From Massilia sp. (lineage in GTDB: Bacteria > Pseudomonadota > Gammaproteobacteria > Burkholderiales > Burkholderiaceae_D): a stretch of DNA of 8,908 nt. The DNA is taken from positions 1 through 8,908 of the forward strand of contig JAQGNM010000161.1 in assembly GCA_028291845.1 (NCBI GenBank). Direction: 5' to 3'. The notes beneath the pieces were generated by a model, which ran no database searches, was not told where the DNA came from, and saw only the letters and a program-made list of their open reading frames with translations. Below, in pieces: positions 1-4,896 of this stretch; the first letter of the stretch is position 1; every line of letters starts with the position of its first letter. The position numbers and the translations under genes are program-made.

Positions 1-1
1 G

Positions 2-535
2 CCGAAGTCGGCCCAGCGGATGGCGTTCCACCTGCTGCAGTACGACCGCGAAGGCGCCGAGATGCTGTCGCGCGCGCTGTACCAGGCGGTCGACAGCGTC
101 CATAACTGCGCCATGTGCAATACCTTCGCCGAATCCGAAGTGTGCGAGCTGTGCCAGGACGAATCGCGTGAGCGCGGCCTGCTGTGCGTGGTCGAAACAC
201 CGGCCGACCAGATGATGATCGAGCAGACCCTGACCTACAAGGGTCTGTATTTCGTGCTGATGGGGCGGCTGTCGCCGCTCGATGGCATCGGCCCGAAAGA
301 CATTCACCTCGACAGGCTGATCAACCGCGCTGCCGATGGCGTGGTCGGCGAAGTGGTGCTCGCCACCAACTTCACCAATGAAGGTGAAGCCACCGCCCAT
401 TACATCAGCGAAATGCTCAAGGCGCGCGGCTTGCGCGTCTCGCGCCTGGCGCGCGGGGTCCCGGTGGGCGGCGAACTCGAATATGTCGACGCCGGCACGA
501 TCGCGCGGGCCATGCTCGATAGAAGAGCTACCTGA
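2..535 (+). CDS. recR: Recombination protein RecR (5' end cut by window)
   Basis: RecR works with RecF and RecO to load RecA on gapped DNA during recombinational repair; it is a cytoplasmic DNA-clamp protein. The reading frame is open from the window edge, and PKSAQRM before the first ATG (position 20) matches the helix-hairpin-helix region at about residue 22 of E. coli RecR, so roughly 21 N-terminal residues lie outside and ATG 20 is not the start. Visible parts in order are the end of the HhH motif, a C4 zinc finger (C-x2-C-x8-C-x2-C, in CAMCNTFAESEVCELC), a TOPRIM domain beginning LLCVVETPAD with YFVLMGRLSPLDGIGP, the EGEATAHYI segment, and the conserved C-terminal GVPVGGELEYVD. The gene ends with TGA at 533-535. 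In many bacteria recR follows dnaX and ybaB, but what lies upstream cannot be seen here. A 101-nt gap separates it from the next gene. No defect is seen in the visible part. Confidence 0.97.
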   Translation, partial: PKSAQRMAFHLLQYDREGAEMLSRALYQAVDSVHNCAMCNTFAESEVCELCQDESRERGLLCVVETPADQMMIEQTLTYKGLYFVLMGRLSPLDGIGPKDIHLDRLINRAADGVVGEVVLATNFTNEGEATAHYISEMLKARGLRVSRLARGVPVGGELEYVDAGTIARAMLDRRAT

Positions 536-636
536 GGGACTACCTGAGCGCTGGCGCTTCGCTTTCGTTTGACACGTCGCAAATATCGCTGGAAGTGCAC
601 TGTTAAGGTGGACTTATCCAATTCGGGTAGCCAGCG

Positions 637-1872
637 ATGCACCTCGTCGATATCACCATGTTTTATGCGGCCGAAGGCGGCGGGGTCAGTACTTACCTCA
701 ATGCCAAGTCGCACTGGCTGGCGCGGCACAGTGCTATCCGCCACAGCATTCTCAGTCCAAATATCCGCGGCGCCGACACAAGAACGCCGGGGCGCATTGA
801 AATTCCCGCGATTCCCTTCCCGGGTATCCACGGCTACCGCATGCCGCTGTCGGTTGGCGGGCCGGCTCGGGTGTTGCGCGCCCTGCGGCCCGATCTGATC
901 GAAGCGGGCGACGCTGGCCACTGCGCATGGGCGGCGCTGCGGGTGCGCGATGCGCTGGGCATCCCGGTGGTGGCGTTTTATCACTCCGACCTGCCGCGCC
1001 TGATGCGGCGGCGTTTCGGCGGCGCCGCCAGCCGCGCGGCCAGCCGCTACCTGACGCAACTGTACCGGGAGTTCGACCTGGTGCTGGCGCCCAGCCGGCT
1101 GATGGTCGAACAACTGGCGGGCATCGGTATCGAGGACGCCATCCACCAGCCGCTCGGCATCGACGCCGAGGTGTTCCATCCGCACCATGGACCGGGCATG
1201 TTGCGCGACAAGCTCAATCTGCCGGCCGACGCCCGTTTGCTGGTGTACGCCGGGCGCTTCACGGCTGAAAAAAAGCTCGGCCTGCTGGTCGACGCGCTGC
1301 GCATGCTGGGCAAGCCGTATCACCTGTTGCTGATCGGCGGCGGCGGCGACATCCCGCTCGATCCCGCTATCACCCGTGTGCCGTTCTGCCGCGATCAGCG
1401 CGTACTGGCGCGCCTGCTGTCCGGTTGCGACGTGCTGGTGCACCCGGGCGACTGCGAAACCTTCGGGCTGATCGTGCTCGAGGCGATGGCCTGTGGTTTG
1501 CCGGTGGTCGCCACCGGCGGCGCCGTCACCGAACTGGTCGACGCGCGCAGCGGCGTGCTGGTGCGGCCCGACAGCGCCGCCAGCCTGGCCGAGGGCATCG
1601 CCGCCATCTACCGGCGCGACCTTGCCGTGCTCGGCGCCGCCGCCCGCCGCAAGGCCAGTCAACACTACGACTGGAATCGCATCACACCGCAATTGGTCGA
1701 CCGCTACGCCGTCCTGCTGGCGCGCCACTGCCACGTGGACGCCGATTTGCAGGGGTTGCGGGCGGCAGCCGACATGGCGCGGAGCGAGCTTGGCCGATCC
1801 GAGGCTGCCCAGTATGGCGCTGACCGCCATGCAGCCGATCGCTACGCAGCCGATCGCTACGCGGCTGAATGA
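637..1872 (+). CDS. GT4-family (GT-B fold) glycosyltransferase
   Basis: This is a 411-residue retaining glycosyltransferase of the GT4 / glycosyl transferases group 1 type, which moves a sugar from a nucleotide donor to a lipid or glycan acceptor at the cytoplasmic face of the membrane. Supporting features are an N-terminal strand plus glycine loop (HLVDITMFYAAEGGGVSTY, residues 2-20), the donor-phosphate basic segment GRFTAEKKLG (R207, K212/K213), LLIGGGGD, and the E-x7-E motif ETFGLIVLE (E274 and E282) followed by AMACGLPVVATGGAVTELV. No signal peptide or membrane segment is seen. The start at 637 is chosen because the first beta strand begins there; its ribosome binding site is weak. The C-terminus ends in degenerate AADRY pentapeptide repeats (residues 389-411) that look like a late extension. 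The stop TGA at 1870-1872 is one base before an ATG of the next gene, so the two are very probably co-translated. Donor and acceptor cannot be named from sequence; mannose or GlcNAc transfer would fit the family. Confidence 0.9.
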   Translation: MHLVDITMFYAAEGGGVSTYLNAKSHWLARHSAIRHSILSPNIRGADTRTPGRIEIPAIPFPGIHGYRMPLSVGGPARVLRALRPDLIEAGDAGHCAWAALRVRDALGIPVVAFYHSDLPRLMRRRFGGAASRAASRYLTQLYREFDLVLAPSRLMVEQLAGIGIEDAIHQPLGIDAEVFHPHHGPGMLRDKLNLPADARLLVYAGRFTAEKKLGLLVDALRMLGKPYHLLLIGGGGDIPLDPAITRVPFCRDQRVLARLLSGCDVLVHPGDCETFGLIVLEAMACGLPVVATGGAVTELVDARSGVLVRPDSAASLAEGIAAIYRRDLAVLGAAARRKASQHYDWNRITPQLVDRYAVLLARHCHVDADLQGLRAAADMARSELGRSEAAQYGADRHAADRYAADRYAAE

Positions 1873-1890
1873 TATGCAGCTGATCGAGCC
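1801..1890 (+). repeat. 15-bp degenerate tandem repeat across a gene junction
   Basis: Six 15-bp units lie in register. The two units at 1831-1845 and 1846-1860 are identical (GCAGCCGATCGCTAC). Those at 1801, 1816, 1861 and 1876 are diverged copies with about half to three quarters of bases shared. In the glycosyltransferase frame they read EAAQY, GADRH, AADRY, AADRY, AAE-stop. In the +1 frame of the downstream deacetylase they read MALTA, MQPIA, TQPIA, TRLND, MQLIE. The unit length is a multiple of three, so expansion or contraction would keep both frames. Three of the units contribute an in-frame ATG for the second gene (1814, 1829, 1874). Confidence 0.85.
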
Positions 1891-2704
1891 ATCGCTGATG
1901 ACGTCGATGCCGGCGCGCGCGCTGTGCGTGTCGATCCACGACGTCGCGCCCGGCACCTGGAGCGATTGCATGGTGCTGTTGCAGGCGGTGCGCGAGGTGG
2001 CGCCGCTGCTGCCGCTGACCTGGCTGGTAGTGCCGCGCTACCACGGCCGCGCGCCGCCGGCGCCGTCGATGGAAGCGGCGCTGGGCCAATTGCTGGCCGA
2101 CGGCGACGAACTGGCGCTGCACGGCTACACGCACGTCGACAGCGGCGCCGCGTGCCCAGGCGTGCGCAATCACTTCGTACGCAGGGTGTACACCACCGGC
2201 GAGGGCGAATTTGCCGCCATCGGCGAGGTCGAGGCCCTGCAGCGGATCGACCTGGGCCTTGCATGGTTCGCCGCGCGCGGCTGGCCGGTCGAGGGCTTCG
2301 TGCCGCCTGCCTGGCTGGTCAGCAGCGGCGCGCGCGCGGCAGTGCGCCAGCGGCCGTTTTCGTACACCACATCGATCAGCCATTTTCATTTTCTGGACAG
2401 CGGGCACAGCCTGTATTCTCCCTCGCTGATGTACAGCACCCGCAACGTCCCCGGCCGCCTGCTGTCGCGCACCGTGGCCGCCGCCATGGCGGCCTCCCTC
2501 AAGGCCAATCCGCTGCTGCGTTTCGCCCTGCACCCGGCCGACGCCCGTCATCCGGCACTGTTGCAGCACGCCCAGGTGCTGCTGGAAAAACTACTTGCAG
2601 AGCGTACGCCGATGACGAAGCGGCAGTTTGTGGCCAGCTTCGATGGGGGTAGCACGGGCGGCCTGGTACGGCGCGGCGCAGCAGATAGGGGGTACGCCAT
2701 GTAG
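1874..2704 (+). CDS. DUF2334 polysaccharide-deacetylase-like protein
   Basis: This is a 276-residue protein of the DUF2334 group, distant relatives of NodB/CE4 metal-dependent carbohydrate deacetylases. Numbering is from the 1874 start. Motifs are SIHDVAP (catalytic/metal Asp at residue 23), the metal-binding H-x3-H in LALHGYTHVD (H83, H87), FVPPAWLVS (motif-3 equivalent) and RFALHPAD (H220, the C-terminal conserved His). No signal peptide is apparent, so it is probably cytoplasmic. The start is uncertain. ATG 1874 follows the upstream stop by one base (TGATATG), suggesting coupling. ATG 1814 has the better Shine-Dalgarno (GAGG at 1801-1804, 9 nt away) and would add 20 repeat-derived residues overlapping the glycosyltransferase by 59 nt. 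ATG 1898 and 1907 are also possible, since the conserved domain begins only at ALCVSIHD. Pairing with the glycosyltransferase suggests de-N-acetylation of the sugar just transferred; this is inference. Confidence 0.87.
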   Translation: MQLIEPSLMTSMPARALCVSIHDVAPGTWSDCMVLLQAVREVAPLLPLTWLVVPRYHGRAPPAPSMEAALGQLLADGDELALHGYTHVDSGAACPGVRNHFVRRVYTTGEGEFAAIGEVEALQRIDLGLAWFAARGWPVEGFVPPAWLVSSGARAAVRQRPFSYTTSISHFHFLDSGHSLYSPSLMYSTRNVPGRLLSRTVAAAMAASLKANPLLRFALHPADARHPALLQHAQVLLEKLLAERTPMTKRQFVASFDGGSTGGLVRRGAADRGYAM

Positions 2705-2710
2705 GAGGAT

Positions 2711-2732
2711 CGACCGGCGTCTGGCCCGGTCG
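2711..2732 (+). terminator. Possible weak hairpin after the deacetylase gene
   Basis: A 7-bp perfect stem (CGACCGG at 2711-2717 with CCGGTCG at 2726-2732, 8-nt loop) begins 6 nt after the deacetylase stop. No T-tract follows, so intrinsic termination here is doubtful. The element at 2802-2889 with its T6 tract is the better terminator candidate for this two-gene unit. Confidence 0.25.
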
Positions 2733-2801
2733 CGCGCGCTCCGCACCTCACGATGTTGTAACTAGAAAAGCACCGATTAATTCATGACGGCGGACTCGGC
2801 A

Positions 2802-2889
2802 CACGAAAAAAGCGCCCAGCTGCGTTGCAAATCCTCGCCATGCCCCGGCATGACTGCGGTGTTGCGCCTTACCGGGCTGTTTTTTCGTG
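2802..2889. repeat. 88-nt palindrome-bounded extragenic element, possible bidirectional terminator
   Basis: CACGAAAAAA at 2802-2811 is the exact reverse complement of TTTTTTCGTG at 2880-2889. After a 2x2 mismatch the stem continues with GCCC (2814-2817) against GGGC (2874-2877). Inside is a second hairpin, CATGCC (2839-2844) with GGCATG (2847-2852). As RNA from either strand it gives a long stem ending in a U6 run, so it could end transcription of the deacetylase unit on + and of the broken operon on -. The compact layout resembles REP/MITE-like intergenic repeats, but only one clear copy is in the window. The rest of 2705-3055 shows no gene: short ORFs there have no recognisable protein features. 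Confidence 0.6.
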
Positions 2890-3055
2890 AACCTGTTGCG
2901 TGACCGATTGCATCCGCCAAATAAATCAGTACTTCCCTGGCCGAATGACGGCACCAGACCCAGGCTGCCTAAAAACGCAATCCTGTTCTCGCTGTTGCCT
3001 AATCACGCTGGCGAGCTGTCTGGAAGGGTTAGACGCGTTGTGCTACGCCTTATCG

Positions 3056-3383
3056 TCATAGCGCAAGTATTACAGCGGCCGTGTTGGCCTTGCCGTGCCG
3101 TAGTTGCCCGGTACCGGGAAATAGTTCGCGCGAGCGCTCCGGCAAGGGCGAGGCAATGCCCGTGGCGCGCGCGGCTTCGAAGATCAGTGTGGCGTTCATC
3201 AGCACGTCGCTGACCAAGGCTTGCACCACATAATCATGCTCGACCAGCTGCCGTCAGCCTTGTTCGGCAGCGACGCGTGAACCGCAAACCGGCCCTTCGA
3301 CGTATCTCCTGCCTGCCGCCGCGATGTCCGCTTCAAGCCCGGCCGAATAATCGGGCGCGGTAGTGCCATACACCCGTTTGCAT
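3056..3383 (-). pseudogene. Beta-hydroxyacid dehydrogenase (GarR/HIBADH-like) remnant
   Basis: The intact parent would be an NAD(P)-dependent oxidoreductase of the 3-hydroxyisobutyrate / tartronate semialdehyde reductase family, normally about 290 residues. Only about 100 remain. The Shine-Dalgarno GGAAGG and ATG at 3383 survive and encode MQTGV, the usual start of the Rossmann strand (family: MQTGVLGLGIMG), but the frame is then lost. After a deletion of about 90-100 codons and a frameshift comes YGTTAPDYSAGLEADIAAAG then RRYVEGPVCGSRVAAEQG, the active-site region, with the usual APVSGS changed to GPVCGS. An in-frame TGA (3254-3256) follows. After a second deletion of about 100 codons the C-terminal helices appear (DYVVQALVSDVLMNATLIF, then EAARATGIASPLPERSRELF) and end in NTAAVILAL with the native TGA at 3056-3058. 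It is the last gene of the decayed operon, 15 nt after the VOC stop. Identity rests on remembered family motifs. Confidence 0.8.
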
Positions 3384-3398
3384 AAGTACCTTCCGTTT

Positions 3399-3787
3399 TC
3401 AGGCACGGTAGAGTGCGCACAGCTTGTTGCCGTCCGGGTCACGCACGTAGGCCAGGACCATCGGGCCGAAGCCGTTGTCGCGCGGGCCCGGCGGATCTTC
3501 GATCGCGATGCCGCCGTGCGCGAGGGCGGCGGCATGGAACGCTTGCACCTGTTCGGGCGACGTGCATTTGAAGCCGATGGTGGCGCCGTTGGACGGCGTG
3601 GCCGGCTCGCGGTCAAGGGTTTCGCTCACGCTGAATGTATTGCCGTCGTGCCGGTAGAACAGCCTGGTATGCCCTTGCGGCGCGACGTGGCGAAGCGGCG
3701 CGCCGGCACCCAAGGTGCCGAGAACGGCGTCGTAAAACGTTTTGACCTGTCGATGTCGTTGGAACCGACCATCACGTGATTGAACAT
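3399..3787 (-). pseudogene. VOC/glyoxalase-family protein with a one-base frameshift
   Basis: The protein would be a VOC (vicinal oxygen chelate) metalloenzyme-like domain of about 129 residues, the fold of glyoxalase I and ring-cleavage dioxygenases. The gene starts at ATG 3787 with a good Shine-Dalgarno (AAGGAAG) and reads MFNHVMVGSNDIDRSKRF. The frame then breaks in a T4 run (AAAA at 3734-3737 on +). Adding one T restores YDAVLGTLGAGAPLRHV, which joins directly to the long downstream frame with HTRLFYRHDG, GATIGFKCTSPEQVQAF, GPMVLAYVRDPDGNKLCALY and the stop at 3399-3401. So the rest of the gene is full length and well preserved. A start at 3713 inside the second half would give only 104 residues lacking the first beta strand. 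The lesion could be a real mutation or a base-call error in the homopolymer; broken neighbours favour a real mutation. Confidence 0.85.
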
Positions 3788-3797
3788 GGACTTCCTT

Positions 3798-4068
3798 TCA
3801 TTGCGCCCCGGCCGAGCACACGGCCAGGGCGATCGCGTCCTCGAGGCGGAGATTGCCCCAGAACATCTCATCGCCCACGAAAAACATGGGCGCTCCAAAA
3901 ATGCCGCGCGCCTGGACCTAGGCGCTGCGTTCGCGCAGCGCCTGCCTGGCCGGCTCGGCGCTGGCTGGGGCGGTCACAGTCGCGCTGTCGGCGCCCACTT
4001 CGTCCAGGATAACGTCTCAGGTAGCTGTAGTTGGTGCTGAAGTCGAACCAGAATACGATCGTCTGCAT
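3798..4068 (-). pseudogene. 2-hydroxychromene-2-carboxylate isomerase (DsbA-fold) remnant
   Basis: The parent family (kappa-class GST/DsbA-like thioredoxin fold, about 200 residues) isomerises 2-hydroxychromene-2-carboxylate in naphthalene-type catabolism, though many members have unknown glutathione-linked roles. The N-terminus MQTIVFWFDFSTNYSYL survives from ATG 4068. About 100 residues are then missing, with a frameshift at the join. The remainder reads VILDEVGADSATVTAPASAE then PARQALRERSA, an in-frame TAG at 3918-3920 where a Gln (CAG) codon is expected, then VQARGIFGAPMFFVGDEMFW and GNLRLEDAIALAV to the native TGA at 3798-3800. The GIFGAPMFFVGDEMFWGNLRLEDA stretch is the diagnostic C-terminal signature of this family. 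The stop lies 10 nt before the VOC start, so the two genes were co-transcribed. At least three lesions make function impossible. Confidence 0.85.
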
Positions 4069-4082
4069 GGTCGAGACTGCGA

Positions 4083-4236
4083 TCAATCGTACACGAGCAG
4101 GCAGCCTGCGTCGATGCTCTTGCGCGGCGGCGTTCCCGCCGGCGTGCCGGATGCTCGAACGTCGCGTGCGGCGGGCGACGCCGTCGAATGAGCCGTACTG
4201 CCTGGAGTCGTACTGCTTGAACAGCAGGACTTGGTC
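4083..4236 (-). pseudogene. Probable CmcJ/NvfI-like oxidoreductase, C-terminal scraps
   Basis: Three short segments in different minus-strand frames line up in order. They are DQVLLFKQYDSRQYGS at about 4236-4189, PHATFEHPA at about 4171-4145, and TPAGTPPRKSIDAGCLLVYD with a TGA at 4083-4085. From memory this order matches the C-terminal pattern of CmcJ/NvfI-family proteins (KxxDS, then PHTAFxDP, then PPRxSIExRxLV). At least two frameshifts separate the pieces. The stop is 14 nt before the isomerase ATG, consistent with being the operon's first or second gene. The N-terminal two thirds were not found. The assignment rests on motif memory and is tentative. Confidence 0.5.
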
Positions 4237-4446
4237 GGATTGCCTCGTGAGGATGATCGTTGATGTCTTCCGATTCGAGTCGGAACGTGTGGCAACCCAG
4301 GGTTCTTCAAGCTTGCAATCGCGCGCCTGTTCAAGGCCCATCAGACATCAGCGCGCAGTTTGGCCGAACTCTTGCCTGAATCGCATTCTGCCCAGCGATT
4401 TTCAGCGGACTCCGAGCAACAGTGACAGCTAATTGTGATTTGATTT
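4237..4446. other. Non-coding or fully degraded stretch
   Basis: No frame on either strand gives a recognisable protein. Minus-strand ORFs that run through here are patchworks whose only meaningful parts are the downstream remnants. The region may hold the eroded 5' end of the CmcJ-like gene and the old operon promoter; neither can be pointed to. No hairpin with a T-tract was seen downstream of the lipoprotein gene. Confidence 0.4.
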
Positions 4447-4713
4447 CTACCAACGCCGCCAGTATGGCGGCCCACCCCAGCCATATGGGTAATTCGAGTT
4501 GGCATACCGGCTGATCTCATCCCTCGTGCTCAGTTGAAGAACGCAGTTGCGCCACGGATCGGAATTGGCGGTGAAGCCCAGTCGTGCGCAGGCCGGGCCG
4601 TACTCGATCATGATGCGGTCCATGTCCGCTTGTTGCTGGAGCGCGCGCTCTTGCGGGGTGGAGCAAGCGGTCAGGCAAAGCGCGCTTGCCGTGGCCAGGA
4701 GCAAGGTACGCAT
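4447..4713 (-). CDS. Small predicted lipoprotein
   Basis: This is an 88-residue exported protein of unknown function. It begins MRTLLLATASALCLTAC: a short positively charged start, a hydrophobic core and a lipobox LTAC with the lipidated Cys at residue 17, so it should be anchored in a membrane facing the periplasm. The mature part has a Gln-rich segment (TPQERALQQQADMDRIMIEY), two Cys (in GPACARLGF and WRNCVLQL) that could form a disulfide, and a Tyr/Gly/Pro/Trp-rich tail (NYPYGWGGPPYWRRW). The start at 4713 is chosen over the upstream ATG at 4743 because GGGAGA lies 6-7 nt before it and the signal peptide starts there. It is divergent from the acylase gene, sharing a 183-nt intergenic region. 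Similar small lipoproteins occur in Burkholderiales, but no named family is recognised. Confidence 0.82.
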   Translation of the reverse strand: MRTLLLATASALCLTACSTPQERALQQQADMDRIMIEYGPACARLGFTANSDPWRNCVLQLSTRDEISRYANSNYPYGWGGPPYWRRW

Positions 4714-4757
4714 GGTGGTCTCCCATCGTTGGTGCGTGGTCAATCAGTGTATGCGCG

Positions 4758-4774
4758 ATGGATGATCTATCCAT
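4758..4774. promoter_or_regulatory. Inverted repeat in the divergent promoter region
   Basis: ATGGAT (4758-4763) and ATCCAT (4769-4774) form a perfect 6-bp inverted repeat with a 5-nt spacer, 45 nt upstream of the lipoprotein start and 123 nt upstream of the acylase start. The position suits an operator serving one or both divergent genes. A TAAAAT at 4833-4838 (5 of 6 match to a -10 box) could serve the acylase, but no matching -35 box is seen at the right distance. Regulation is inferred only from position and symmetry. Confidence 0.3.
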
Positions 4775-4896
4775 GATGCATATCAATCGTGTTTGCCGCG
4801 TTGAAGTGCGGCGGCCATGCAGGATGGTTTCGTAAAATTCTGTTTTTAAGGCAAGATCGGGTCGCCGACCAACGACGGTTGGCGCCGGGAGAATCG

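Noticed and set aside
569..606. TTGACA at 569-574 as a -35 box for the glycosyltransferase
   Set aside because: No acceptable -10 box lies 16-18 nt downstream; the nearest candidate (TGTTAA at 601) is 26 nt away.
400..1971. A 523-codon open frame on the minus strand
   Set aside because: It lies antisense to recR and the glycosyltransferase, both with clear family motifs. Its translation is His/Gln/Ala-rich shadow sequence typical of GC-rich DNA with no domain features.
3040..3055. A second copy of the 88-nt element
   Set aside because: 13 of 16 bases match 2859-2874 (around GCCTTA), but the similarity does not extend and no matching inverted ends are present. Chance is likely.
2887..3213. 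A 108-codon plus-strand ORF between the 88-nt element and the dehydrogenase remnant
   Set aside because: It has no ribosome site or recognisable domain, is Arg-rich, and its second half is antisense to the clearly recognisable dehydrogenase C-terminus.
3254..3616. A 120-codon minus-strand ORF as one protein
   Set aside because: Its first 75 or so codons are an off-frame reading of the VOC gene; only the last 45 codons are meaningful, as dehydrogenase remnant.
3868..4341. A 157-codon minus-strand ORF as one protein
   Set aside because: Its translation is a patchwork: part CmcJ-like scrap, then non-native frame, then MQTIVFWFDFSTNYSYL (the isomerase start), then frame-shifted isomerase sequence. 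It is an accidental read-through of decayed genes.
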